A DNA stretch of 64,000 bases from Streptomyces sp. NBC_00239 (GTDB taxonomy: Bacteria > Actinomycetota > Actinomycetes > Streptomycetales > Streptomycetaceae): NCBI RefSeq assembly GCF_036194065.1, contig NZ_CP108095.1, positions 868,001 through 932,000 of the forward strand. Direction: 5' to 3'. The notes beneath the pieces were generated by a model. That model made no database searches and was not told the DNA's origin. It was given only the letters and a program-made list of their open reading frames with translations. The translations under genes and the position numbers were made by a program. The first letter of the stretch is position 1. Every line of letters starts with the position of its first letter. Positions 56,281 through 64,000 of this stretch are shown one piece after another.

Positions 56281-57030
56281 TTGCCCACCGAGACGCTGCA
56301 GATACCCACCGCGGACGGCCAGGCCGACGCCTTCGCCGCCTACCCCGACCGTGCCGGACGGCACCCGGGGGTGCTGCTGTACATGGACGCCATCGGCCTG
56401 CGGCCCGTGCTGGAGCGGATGGCCCGCGAACTGGCCGGACACGGCTACTACGTGCTCGTCCCCAACCTCTACTACCGGCACGGCCCGGCACCGGTGGTCG
56501 ACCTCCCCGAGCACATCACCCACGAGTCGCGGCCCGAGGTCTTCGGCCGGCTGATGCCCTTCTACGAGGCGCACACCACCGAGCGCGCCCTGCGCGACGC
56601 CGACGCCTACCTCGGTTTCCTCACCGCCCAGCCCGAGGTCAGCGCCGGGCCGGTGGCCGTGGCCGGCTACTGCATGGGCGCCGCCCTGGCGATCCGTACC
56701 GCGGCGGCCCACCCCGGCGAGGTGGCCGCGGTCGCCGGGTTCCACCCCGGCGCCCTGGTCACCGACGCGCCCGACAGCCCGCACCTGCTCGCACCCAAGG
56801 TGACCGCACAGGTCCATCTGGGCCTCGCCGAAAGCGACTTCGAGCCGGAGGCGGCCGCCGAGCTCGGCCGGATCCTGGACGCGGCCGGTGTCGAGCACAC
56901 CTCGGAGATCTACCCGGGGACCGTCCACGGCTTCACCATGGCCGACACGGACGCGTTCAACGCCGAAGCGTTGCAACGCCATTGGGACCGCCTGCTGGCG
57001 CTCCTCGACCGCACCCTGACCGCCGGCTGA
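56281..57030 (+). CDS. Dienelactone hydrolase family protein
   Basis: 249 residues from a TTG at 56281 with GAGGAAGG upstream. Alpha/beta-hydrolase with the DLH features GYCMGA (nucleophile Cys131), the acid near GLAESDFEPE and YPGTVHGFTMAD with the catalytic His. DLHs hydrolyse enol-lactones in aromatic catabolism; many paralogues act on other esters. Convergent with the MerR gene. Confidence 0.9.
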   Translation: MPTETLQIPTADGQADAFAAYPDRAGRHPGVLLYMDAIGLRPVLERMARELAGHGYYVLVPNLYYRHGPAPVVDLPEHITHESRPEVFGRLMPFYEAHTTERALRDADAYLGFLTAQPEVSAGPVAVAGYCMGAALAIRTAAAHPGEVAAVAGFHPGALVTDAPDSPHLLAPKVTAQVHLGLAESDFEPEAAAELGRILDAAGVEHTSEIYPGTVHGFTMADTDAFNAEALQRHWDRLLALLDRTLTAG

Positions 57031-57096
57031 CGCCGACGGACGGGTCGCCTCCCTGGTCCGCCCCGCCGGTTCGCGGGCGGACCCGGGAGGGGCGCC

Positions 57097-57525
57097 TCAC
57101 GGGCGGCGATCCACCGTATGCGGCTCTCCGGGCGGGCCCGCGGGCGGCGCGGCCGGCGTGCGCCATGTCGCCATCTGCTCCTGGAACTTGGGGCATCGGA
57201 CGATGTCGTGCTCGCCGCACTGGAGGGCGTGGGTCAGGAGCTGGTGGGCGTGTTCGAGGTCGACCATGCGCTGCTCGATCTCGGCGACCTTGCTCCGGAT
57301 CATCGCCTGCCGGCGGGCCCGGTCCTGCTGGAACTCGCGGATCTCCGCCAAGGTCAGCCCGGCCTGCTGGCACTTGCGCAGCACCACGATCCGCTGGGCG
57401 GCCTCCTGCGGATAGCGCCGCTGACCGCTCTGCCGTTGCGGCGCCGGCAGCAGGCCGTGGCGTTCCCAGTAGCGGATGGCCGACGCGGGCACCCCCGTGA
57501 TCTCGGCGAGCCGGCCGATCGTCAT
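57097..57525 (-). CDS. MerR-family regulator
   Basis: 142 residues. HTH MTIGRLAEITGVPASAIRYWERHGLLPAPQRQSGQRRYPQEAAQRI, then a long coiled-coil and CGEHDIVRCPKF, two Cys that could sense metal or redox. GTG at 57531 is an alternative start with AGGAGG about ten bases upstream. It diverges from the aldolase gene across a clear palindrome. Confidence 0.9.
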   Translation of the reverse strand: MTIGRLAEITGVPASAIRYWERHGLLPAPQRQSGQRRYPQEAAQRIVVLRKCQQAGLTLAEIREFQQDRARRQAMIRSKVAEIEQRMVDLEHAHQLLTHALQCGEHDIVRCPKFQEQMATWRTPAAPPAGPPGEPHTVDRRP

Positions 57526-57581
57526 GAGCACGCGCCGCACACCTCCTCGCTCTCGTAGGGGCCGTCCGGGCCCGGTATTTG

Positions 57582-57601
57582 ACTTGAACCCTAGTTCAAG
57601 T
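57582..57601. promoter_or_regulatory. MerR operator
   Basis: ACTTGAA, CCCTAG, TTCAAGT: perfect 7-bp arms, 20 bp overall, typical of MerR sites placed inside a long-spacer promoter. It is 56 bases before the MerR start and 69 bases before the aldolase start. Confidence 0.75.
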
Positions 57602-57669
57602 TGAACAGTGGCCGTACGAGGACAGCGGCGCATCAGCGGGCCGCTGGCAGCACAGTGCGGAGACCCCGA

Positions 57670-58335
57670 ATGACAGACGTACGTGGAGTGGCGGAGCGGG
57701 CCGAACAGCTCGTGGCGGCAGCCGAGATGCTGTTCGCGGCGGGAGTGATGGCCCACTCCGGACACGCCAACCTGAGCGCCAGGCTCGACGGAGACCGCTT
57801 CCTGCTGACACCCGGTTTCGTGCGCGGGCTGCGGCCCGAGCAGCTGGCGACCGTCAGCCTCGACGGGCAGGTCCTCGACGGGGAACTGTCGTCCGTCAGC
57901 GCCGAGATCATCGCCATGCACAGCGCCGTCTACCGGGTCCGCCCGCAGGTGGGCGCGGTGATCCACACGCACTCGCCGTCGGCGACCGCGTTCGCCGTGG
58001 CGCACCGGCCGCTGCCGTGCCGGACCGAGCCGATGCTGCGCTTCGGGCAGGCCGAGGAGATCCCCGTGGTGCCGTGGGGGCCGCGCGGGTCGGACGTGTC
58101 GGTGCGCGGCACCGTCGACGTACTGGAACGGCGCCCGTCGACGGCTGCCGTCCTGCTCGCCAACCACGGACTGCTCGTGTTCGGGCCGGACTCGGCCGCC
58201 ACCGCCCATCTGGTGGTCGCGATCGAGGAGAGCGCCGAGGCGGAGATCGCGGCCGCGGCGATCGGTGGCGCGGTGGACTTCCCGGACGGCGCCCTGGCCG
58301 CCGTACGCGCCTCGATCGCGCGGGTGGCGTCATGA
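57670..58335 (+). CDS. Class II aldolase/adducin family protein
   Basis: 221 residues. GHANLSARLDGDRFLLTP, the zinc HxH in GAVIHTHSPSATAFAV and the later ANHGLLVFG His mark the fold of fuculose-phosphate aldolase and relatives. A Glu-rich C-terminal helix follows. GGAG is eight bases before the ATG. Overlaps the next gene by ATGA and is divergent from the MerR regulator. Confidence 0.88.
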   Translation: MTDVRGVAERAEQLVAAAEMLFAAGVMAHSGHANLSARLDGDRFLLTPGFVRGLRPEQLATVSLDGQVLDGELSSVSAEIIAMHSAVYRVRPQVGAVIHTHSPSATAFAVAHRPLPCRTEPMLRFGQAEEIPVVPWGPRGSDVSVRGTVDVLERRPSTAAVLLANHGLLVFGPDSAATAHLVVAIEESAEAEIAAAAIGGAVDFPDGALAAVRASIARVAS

Positions 58336-58757
58336 CGAACGACGCGCTCGCGCCGCGCACCGAGGCCGTACGGGACCGCTACCGCGCCACGCTCGGGGCC
58401 GTCCCCGGCGGTGTCGAGGAACGGCTGTGCCTGGCCCGGGAGTTCGGCCGGCTCCCCACCGAGGAAACGCTCGCGGCCCTGCGCCACATCGTCCTGACCG
58501 ACAATCCGCTGGGTGCGCGGGTGCAGCAGCTCGTCCACTTCGGACAGCTCCTGTCCCTGGGACGGGACCATCCCGCGCGCCTGCACGCCCGGGGTGCGCT
58601 CCACGCCGGCGCGGCGGTCGCCGACCTCATCGGGGTCGCCGAAACCGCGCTGATCACCTCGGGCGTGCCGGCGTACGCGCTCGGTACGGAGATCGTCGCC
58701 GAGCTCCTGGCGGACGACGGCGGCCGGCCCTCCGACGGCGCGGTGGGCCGGGCCTGA
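58332..58757 (+). CDS. Carboxymuconolactone decarboxylase-like helical protein
   Basis: 141 residues, all helical: LCLAREFGRLPTEETLAALRHIVLTDNPLGARVQQLVHFGQLLSLG, then ARGALHAGAAVADLIGVAETALITSGVPAYALGTEIV, which resembles the AhpD/CMD core (H..gA..aGa...El) but lacks the CxxC redox pair. Translationally coupled (ATGA) to the aldolase, so likely in the same pathway. Confidence 0.65.
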   Translation: MTNDALAPRTEAVRDRYRATLGAVPGGVEERLCLAREFGRLPTEETLAALRHIVLTDNPLGARVQQLVHFGQLLSLGRDHPARLHARGALHAGAAVADLIGVAETALITSGVPAYALGTEIVAELLADDGGRPSDGAVGRA

Positions 58758-58788
58758 CGCTCCCGGGACGGCGCGGCGCACGGTCGGG

Positions 58789-60177
58789 TCAGGGTCGCGT
58801 GCGCGGCCCGGCCGCGGGCCCCGGGGTGCGGTCTCCTCGGCCGGTCACCACCAGGTCGCCGTCGGGGGTGCGCCGCGCGAGGGTGCCGGTGCGGAAGTAG
58901 CCGTCGGCGGTGAAGGAGCGCGCGTCGAGCTCGGGCTCCCGGTAGTAGCCGCGCACGGTGTAGGGGCCGCGGCCGAGGAGTTCGCCGGGCTCCCCGTCGG
59001 GCACGTCGTTCCCTTCGGCGTCGACGATCCGGATGTCGTCGTCGGGCGAGAGCGGACGGCCGTGCGTGGCGGGCACCGTCGCGTCGGGATCGCCGGGCCG
59101 GGTCAGCACGAGCGGCCCCTCGGCCGTGCCGAACACCTGCTGCACGCGGCAGCCCCCGGCGGCGGCGATCCGTCCGGCGGTCGCCCGGTCCGGGGGCGCG
59201 CCGCCGGCCTGCACGAGCCGCAGGCTGCTCAGGTCGGCCCGGGCCTCGGCAAGGGCGTCGAGCCACAGCCGGGCGACGGCGGGGGTCACCGAGGTGACCG
59301 TGACCCGCTCCCGTCCGATGGCCGCGAGGCATGCGGCCGGGTCCGAGGCTTCGGCCAGGACGACGGCGCCGCCGACGGAGAGCGCGCCGATGATGCCCGG
59401 GCAGCCGAAGGCGAGGTGGGACGCGGCGGGCAGCGCGGCGAGAAGGACGTCGTTCTCGGTGAGCGCCACCGACTCGGCGGCGGCCCGCGCCTGGTAGGCG
59501 TAGTCGTTGTGGGTGCGCGGAACGATCCGGGGCTCCGCGCCGTCGTCGCCGGAGAGCAGGAGCAACGCCACGTCGTCGGCGCTCAGCGTCAGCGCCCGCT
59601 CGGGCGGGGCGTCGATGGATCCCAGGGGGCTGTAGTGGCAGCCCGCCGGGTCGGTGGTGAGCCCGCCGCCGAACGGGGACGAGGTGCCCGGCGCCTCGTA
59701 GGTGAACACCCGCCGCAGGAAGGGGCCTTGGGCGGCGATGTCCGCTGCCATCGCCGTGTGGTCGAAGCCGTCGTGGGTCGAGGGGCCGACGTAGCCGACG
59801 GCCTGGGTGACCCGCACGAGGTGCGCCACGTCGGAGGCGCGCTGCGGGAGCGGACACAGTACGGGGACCACACCGATGCGCATGAGCGCGAACACGGTGA
59901 TGACGAACTCGGGGACGTTCGGCAGCTGGACGAGGACCCGTTGCCCCGGCCGCAGGCCGCGCAGCCGGAATCCGGCGGCCGTGCGGTCCACCCGCCGGTT
60001 CAGGGCCGCGTACGTGATGCGGCTGCCACCGTGCACGAGCGCGGTCCGGGGTCCGTACGCCAGGGCCCAGCCGCGCAGCAGGTTGTCGAGCGTGTTGCCG
60101 CGCCAGTGCCCGGCGGCCCAGTAGCGGTCGACGAATTCCTCGGGCCAGGGCGTGCAGCCGTCGAGCATGGATGCCAC
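58789..60177 (-). CDS. C-terminally truncated aryl-acid AMP ligase (DhbE/EntE-like)
   Basis: 462 residues; DhbE-type enzymes have about 540. The start PWPEEFVDRYWAAGHWRGNTLDNLLRGWA is typical of dihydroxybenzoate/salicylate adenylases. The core includes VQQVFGTAEG, FTADGYFRTGTLARRTPDGDLVVTGRGDR. The P-loop analogue (usually SGGTT) reads LLSGDDGAEPR, so it lacks the normal Gly/Thr pattern, and the sequence ends shortly after the hinge with PGPAAGPRTRP, losing the C-terminal domain and its catalytic Lys. Probably inactive or altered. No siderophore NRPS genes adjoin it. Confidence 0.78.
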   Translation of the reverse strand: MASMLDGCTPWPEEFVDRYWAAGHWRGNTLDNLLRGWALAYGPRTALVHGGSRITYAALNRRVDRTAAGFRLRGLRPGQRVLVQLPNVPEFVITVFALMRIGVVPVLCPLPQRASDVAHLVRVTQAVGYVGPSTHDGFDHTAMAADIAAQGPFLRRVFTYEAPGTSSPFGGGLTTDPAGCHYSPLGSIDAPPERALTLSADDVALLLLSGDDGAEPRIVPRTHNDYAYQARAAAESVALTENDVLLAALPAASHLAFGCPGIIGALSVGGAVVLAEASDPAACLAAIGRERVTVTSVTPAVARLWLDALAEARADLSSLRLVQAGGAPPDRATAGRIAAAGGCRVQQVFGTAEGPLVLTRPGDPDATVPATHGRPLSPDDDIRIVDAEGNDVPDGEPGELLGRGPYTVRGYYREPELDARSFTADGYFRTGTLARRTPDGDLVVTGRGDRTPGPAAGPRTRP

Positions 60178-60357
60178 TCGCTTCCGTCTGTTTCAGGAGC
60201 AACCTCCCGCCGTCATGACCTTGGAAGTCGAATCCGCCAACCCCGCCCCAGGCAATGCGCTTTCCCGACCAAGGACGCCGGCGGCCCTCGGCGAAAGCCC
60301 CAACAGGCGCCGCTGACCTGGGGGAACGCCCGTGCCCCCTCAGCAGCCGGGCGGCGG

Positions 60358-60404
60358 TGTCGGCAACGGCCGGTCCGCCGACAGGAGGTGTCGGCGAACC
60401 GGCC
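60358..60404 (-). terminator. Terminator-like nested hairpin with an alternative pairing
   Basis: GGCCGGT/ACCGGCC (outer) and GCCGACA/TGTCGGC (inner, GGAGG loop) form a hairpin at 60369-60404. A third copy, TGTCGGC at 60358-60364, can also pair with GCCGACA, so two exclusive folds exist. It lies 46 bases past the stop of the leftward GNAT gene. Confidence 0.5.
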
Positions 60405-60449
60405 CCGGCGTCCGAGCCGTCGAACCGGCCGGGCTGCGGAAGGGTGCGG

Positions 60450-61061
60450 CTAGGCCGGGTGGCGCGGTTCGCGGCGCATCGACCAGAGCACCGGACCGCC
60501 CCCGGGCAGCTGGAACTCCTCGCGCACGGTGAAGCCGAAGTGCTCGTAGAACGGCAGGTTGGACGGCTTGGAGGACTCCAGGCAGGCGGGCAGGCCGGCC
60601 GCGTCGGCCTTGGCCAGCCCCGAGCGCAGCAGGGCGGCGCCGTGGCCCTGGCCCTGGGCGGCGGGGTCGGCGCCGACCAGCGCCAGGTACCAGTGGGGTT
60701 CCTGCGGCGCGTGCTGCGCGGCGGTCTCGACGGCGTCCTTGAAGAGCGGTGCCCGGTCCCCGAGGATGTCGAGGAGTTCCCGAATGGTCTCCGCGTCGGG
60801 CACGGCCTTGGCCTGCGCCTCCGGCGGCACCCAGAACGCGGCCGCCGACGCGGTGCGTTCGCACACCGCGTGGTGGACGTACTGCCGGGTGAAGATCGTC
60901 GTGAAGTAGCGACCCAGCCCCGCCTCGCGCGAGGCGTCGTCGGGGAAGAACCACCGCATCATCGGGTCGTCGTCAAAGGCGCGGGCCAGGGTGCGGCCGA
61001 CCAGCCCCGCGTCGTCGATCGTTGCCGTTTTCGGGGTATTCGTTATCGACATACGGGTCAT
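60450..61061 (-). CDS. GNAT-family N-acetyltransferase
   Basis: 203 residues. Acetyl-CoA site DPAAQGQGHGAALLRSGLAKADAAGLPACLESSK and NLPFYEHFGFTVREEFQLPGGGPVLWSMRR are typical GNAT C-terminal blocks. ATG at 61061 with GGGTG upstream, or ATG 61052. Substrate unknown. Confidence 0.87.
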   Translation of the reverse strand: MTRMSITNTPKTATIDDAGLVGRTLARAFDDDPMMRWFFPDDASREAGLGRYFTTIFTRQYVHHAVCERTASAAAFWVPPEAQAKAVPDAETIRELLDILGDRAPLFKDAVETAAQHAPQEPHWYLALVGADPAAQGQGHGAALLRSGLAKADAAGLPACLESSKPSNLPFYEHFGFTVREEFQLPGGGPVLWSMRREPRHPA

Positions 61062-61194
61062 TCTGCACCCGCGTGTTCGTAGATGATCAAGGGGGGGCCG
61101 TTTCGCGCGCGAGGCCGTCGGGGCGCCCCGGCGGGGGGACTTGGGCCCGCGCGGCGCCCCGCCCCCGGAGGGCACGGCACCGCGCGGGCGCGCG

Positions 61195-62325
61195 TCACCA
61201 GCTCAGCGACTTCAGGGCCGCCGCGTCGTACGGCTTCAGCTCGTCGAACCGGCCGCCGAGGACCTTCGCCGCCCACTGCGGGTCCTGGAGCAGCGCGCGG
61301 CCCACCGCGACCATGTCGAACTCGTCGCGCTCCAGGCGGTCCAGGAGGTTGTCGATGTCGCCGAGCGCGGCACCCTCGCCCGCGAACGCGCGGATGAAGT
61401 CGCCGTCGAGGCCGACCGAGCCGACGGTGATGGTCGGCTTGCCGGTGAGCTTCTTGGTCCAGCCCGCGAGGTTCAGGTCCGAGCCCTCGAACTCCGGGAG
61501 CCAGTAGCGGCGGGTGGAGGCGTGGAACGCGTCGACGCCGGCCGCGGCGAGCGGGTCCAGGATCGCCGCCAGCTCCTCCGGGGTCCGGGCGAGCTTGGCG
61601 TCGTAGCCGTCCTGCTTCCACTGCGAGTAGCGGAAGATCACCGGGAACTCCGCCGAGACCCGCTCGCGGACCGCGGCCACGATCTCGGCCGCGAAGGTGG
61701 TACGGGCCACCGCGTCGCCGCCGTACGCGTCGGTGCGGCGGTTGGTCCGCTCCCACAGGAACTGGTCGATGAGGTAGCCGTGGGCGCCGTGCAGTTCGAC
61801 GCCGTCGAAGCCGATGCGCTCGGCCGCGGCCGCGGCGTCCGCGAACGCGCCGATGACGTCGTCCAGGTCGCCGCGGGTCATGGCCTTGCCGGCGCCCTCG
61901 GTGCCGTCGACGCGGATGCCGGAGGGGCCGACCGCGGGGGCGTCGGCGTAGGGCGCCTCGCCCTGCTTGCGGACCATGCCGATGTGCCACAGCTGCGGGA
62001 CGATCGTGCCGCCCGCCTCGTGGACCGCCGCGGCGACCTTCTCCCACCCGGCCAGCTGCTCCTCACCGTGGAAGCGGGGCACCCGGTCGCTCTGCCCGGC
62101 CGACTCGTGGCCGACGTACGTGCCCTCGGTGACGATCAGGCCCACGCCCGCGGCGGCCCGGCTGCCGTAGTACGACCGCACGTCCTCGCCCGGCACGCCG
62201 CCCGGGGAGAACATGCGCGTCATCGGCGCCATGGCGATGCGGTTGGGGACGGTCAGGCCGTTCAGCGCGATGGGCCGGGACAGGAGCTCGGCCGCGCGGG
62301 AGGTGGGGGACGTGGTGATGGTCAT
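61195..62325 (-). CDS. Old-yellow-enzyme-type NADH:flavin oxidoreductase / alkene reductase
   Basis: 376 residues, full-length FMN TIM barrel: PNRIAMAPMTRMFSP, PQLWHIGMV, GFDGVELHGAHGYLIDQFLWERTNRRTDAYGG, and the C-terminal phosphate-binding VAVGRALLQDPQWAAKV. Likely reduces activated alkenes. Divergent from the MarR gene at 62553 through an AT-rich gap with a dyad, so it is probably the MarR target. Confidence 0.92.
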   Translation of the reverse strand: MTITTSPTSRAAELLSRPIALNGLTVPNRIAMAPMTRMFSPGGVPGEDVRSYYGSRAAAGVGLIVTEGTYVGHESAGQSDRVPRFHGEEQLAGWEKVAAAVHEAGGTIVPQLWHIGMVRKQGEAPYADAPAVGPSGIRVDGTEGAGKAMTRGDLDDVIGAFADAAAAAERIGFDGVELHGAHGYLIDQFLWERTNRRTDAYGGDAVARTTFAAEIVAAVRERVSAEFPVIFRYSQWKQDGYDAKLARTPEELAAILDPLAAAGVDAFHASTRRYWLPEFEGSDLNLAGWTKKLTGKPTITVGSVGLDGDFIRAFAGEGAALGDIDNLLDRLERDEFDMVAVGRALLQDPQWAAKVLGGRFDELKPYDAAALKSLSW

Positions 62326-62436
62326 GCGGGTCCTCCTGGTCAGGCCGGGGCTCGGGCGTGGTCCTGCCCGTGGCCGAGGCCGGGGCGGCCGATGGGCACG
62401 GCCTGTTCCGACAGCGGGAAGTGCATACTACACACG

Positions 62437-62453
62437 ATATGTATCATGCATAT
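62437..62453. promoter_or_regulatory. Candidate MarR operator in the OYE/MarR divergent gap
   Basis: ATATG, seven bases, CATAT, inside an AT-rich patch (62424-62453) that also contains TGCAT/ATGCA. This patch stands out against about 70 percent GC flanks and suits both promoters. Confidence 0.5.
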
Positions 62454-62552
62454 TGCCGGGCGGGGGAAGCGGAACGGCCGTCCCCTACGGCTCCGGGGCG
62501 CCCCGGAGCCGGGGATAATGGGCCGCCGGAGCGAGCAGGGAGGCGAGGCAGA

Positions 62553-63047
62553 GTGCTGGAAAGACTGGAACGGGAGCTGATGCTGCTCTCGCGGCACCAG
62601 GTGCTGGCCCGCCGGGAGCGCGAACCCGACCGCCTCGACCGGTCCGCCTACCTGCTGCTCAGCCGGATCGACAGCCAGGGCCCGATGTCCATCGGACAGC
62701 TGGCGGAGGCCTTCTGCCTCGACGCCTCGACCGTCAACCGGCAGACCGCCGCCCTGCTCCGCTGCGGCCTGGCCGAACGCGTCGCGGACCCGGACGGCGG
62801 CATGGCCCGCAAGCTGCGGATCACCGCCGAGGGCCGGCGCCGCCTCACCGACGACCGTGAGATCAACCGCTCGTGCCTGGCCCGCGTGGTGGCCGATTGG
62901 TCCCCGGACGAGATCCGCGCACTGGAGGACGTACTGGTGCGCCTCAACCGCAGCGCCGAAGCCCTGGAGGGCCGCCACTGGCCCCGCCCCGAGGACCCCG
63001 CCGCGCCCGTCTGCGCGACGACACCGCCCGGCTGCCCGACGGATTGA
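62553..63047 (+). CDS. MarR-family regulator
   Basis: 164 residues. Winged helix: LLLSRIDSQGPMSIGQLAEAFCLDASTVNRQTAALLRCGLAERVADPDGGMARKLRITAEGRRRL. GAGGCAGA precedes the GTG. Possible redox Cys in AFCLD and LLRCG. Likely controls the divergent alkene reductase in response to an electrophile (inference). Confidence 0.9.
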   Translation: MLERLERELMLLSRHQVLARREREPDRLDRSAYLLLSRIDSQGPMSIGQLAEAFCLDASTVNRQTAALLRCGLAERVADPDGGMARKLRITAEGRRRLTDDREINRSCLARVVADWSPDEIRALEDVLVRLNRSAEALEGRHWPRPEDPAAPVCATTPPGCPTD

Positions 63048-63164
63048 CGGCGGGGACGGCGGGGAGCCCCGGCCGTCTCCTTACCGGGCCGGGCCGCGGC
63101 CTGCCCACCGCAGGTCGTCGGCCCCATCGTCAAGCGCTGATGCCGACCACCGGCCGCCGGGCCC

Positions 63165-63749
63165 TCACCGGTCGCCTTGGACGCGGGCGTGGAGGTGCTC
63201 GTCGTGCCATCCGTCCGCGTGCAGCAGAGCGCTGCGCATCGTCCCTTCCAGCGCGAATCCGGCCTTCGCGGCCACGCGGCAGGAGGCGGGATTGGCGACG
63301 GAGTGCGTGATCCGGAGCCTGTGCAGACCCAGTTCGTCCAAGGCCCACCGGCTCACCCGGACCGTCGCGTCCGTCACGGCTCCACACCCGCGTCCCGCCG
63401 GCAGCAGCCAGTACAGGAACTCGGCGCTGCCGCCCCGCAAGTCCATGTCCGCGAGCCCGATCAGGCCCACCGGACCGCCGCCGTCCGACCGGCAGATCGC
63501 CCAGATCGCCGCCTGCTCCGCTTCCCACCGCTGCCGCCAGCTCGCGATCTTCTCGCGCGCGCCCTCCAGCGACAGGGTTCCGGGCCGGTTCCACTGCCGG
63601 ACCTCCGGATCGCGGCAGGACTCCACCAGCACCTCGGCGTCGCCGTACGCCCAGGGCCGCAGGTCGAATCCGCTCTCAAGACGGAAGACCGGCTGCTCGC
63701 TGCCGCTCATGCTGCCGGCGGGAACCACGGGAGGTATCGAAACGATCAT
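63165..63749 (-). CDS. GNAT-family N-acetyltransferase, RimJ/RimL type
   Basis: 194 residues. LESGFDLRPWAYGDAEVLVESCRDPEVRQW at the start, then PVGLIGLADMDLRGGSAEFLYWLLPAGRGCGAVTDATVRVSRWALDELGLHRL and NPASCRVAAKAGFALEGTMRSAL are characteristic of the Rim group. ATG at 63749 (GAGGTG upstream); GTG 63752 is possible. Confidence 0.88.
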   Translation of the reverse strand: MIVSIPPVVPAGSMSGSEQPVFRLESGFDLRPWAYGDAEVLVESCRDPEVRQWNRPGTLSLEGAREKIASWRQRWEAEQAAIWAICRSDGGGPVGLIGLADMDLRGGSAEFLYWLLPAGRGCGAVTDATVRVSRWALDELGLHRLRITHSVANPASCRVAAKAGFALEGTMRSALLHADGWHDEHLHARVQGDR

Positions 63750-63787
63750 CACCTCATCATGCCAAAGAGCCGACGCGGGCCGATCCG

Positions 63788-64000
63788 CTACGCGCGCGGC
63801 CGCGTCGAGACCGGCCGTTCGAAGAACGTCTCCAGGGCCACGGTCGCCTGAGTGCCGCTCACGCCTTCGATCTCGTACAACCTCCTCAGCACGTCCTGGA
63901 GTTGCTCGGTCGTCTCGGTCCTGACCTTCACCAGCACCGACGCGCTGCCCGCGATGATGTGCGCCTCCTGCAGCTCGGGAATCGCGGCGAACCGCTCACC
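63788..64000 (-). CDS. C-terminal part of an Lrp/AsnC-family regulator (cut by the window edge)
   Basis: The last 70 residues are visible: ELQEAHIIAGSASVLVKVRT and VLRRLYEIEGVSGTQATVAL are the RAM/AsnC ligand-binding domain, ending in a TAG at 63788-63790. The DNA-binding half lies beyond the window. Confidence 0.85.
   Translation of the reverse strand, partial: GERFAAIPELQEAHIIAGSASVLVKVRTETTEQLQDVLRRLYEIEGVSGTQATVALETFFERPVSTRPRA

Noticed and set aside
58789..60177. A catechol siderophore cluster
   Set aside because: Only the truncated adenylase is present; no isochorismate genes, NRPS or iron box lie around it.

Overview
High-GC (about 70 percent or more), densely packed DNA with GTG/TTG starts, ATGA/GTGA stop-start overlaps, Tat signals, mycothiol-type enzymes and two ECF sigma factors: a Streptomyces (or close relative) chromosome segment. 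No tRNA, rRNA, CRISPR array, complete insertion sequence or prophage was recognised. Almost all of the window is accessory metabolism, transport and regulation.

Region 1 (1-6.9 kb) is an iron-responsive block. Three 19-bp sites match the actinobacterial iron box (IdeR/DmdR type). They lie before a divergent partial gene, before a peptide/metallophore-type ABC importer (lipoprotein, two permeases, one fused double ATPase) and before a tiny Asn/Gly-rich protein. An orphan FetB-like (UPF0014) permease follows. Region 2 (6.9-11.1 kb) holds a DinB-like protein, a zinc-ribbon plus HTH regulator, a small membrane protein and an MFS exporter with a textbook terminator. Region 3 (11.3-19.9 kb) is a beta-glucan/oligosaccharide utilisation locus: a secreted F5/8C plus beta-helix protein, a GH1 beta-glucosidase, a three-gene sugar ABC importer and a divergent ROK regulator. 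Region 4 (19.9-35.1 kb) mixes small enzymes, a DrrAB-type exporter, a GST-Xi-like reductase, a cluster of small stress-type proteins (CsbD, DUF6131, a decayed Rho_N-like fragment), an EgtC-like amidotransferase, and a MarR/DsbA-like pair with twin palindromic operators.

Region 5 (35.3-47.4 kb) is the most interesting. Two Tat-exported sulfatases and their formylglycine-generating enzyme flank an apparent operon: GntR regulator, ferredoxin with AprB-like cysteine spacing, sulfonate/nitrate-type ABC importer whose binding protein carries a NosL-like tail, and an AprA-like flavoprotein fused to a HEAT-repeat domain. A short ORF resembling the actinobacterial sulfur-gene leader peptides precedes the second sulfatase. 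I propose a sulfur-scavenging island in which an aerobic actinomycete uses an APS-reductase-like flavoprotein/ferredoxin pair; the substrate is unknown.

Region 6 (47.5-64 kb) contains a secreted SH3 protein interrupted by an acidic repeat array, glyoxalase-fold proteins, an ECF42-type sigma factor with its YCII/DGPF partner, an ECF41-type sigma factor, a secreted trypsin-like protease, a secreted protein with a TTA codon, a dienelactone hydrolase, a MerR/aldolase pair with an evident operator, a C-terminally truncated DHB-AMP-ligase-like gene, an old-yellow-enzyme/MarR pair, two GNAT acetyltransferases and the end of an Lrp/AsnC regulator.
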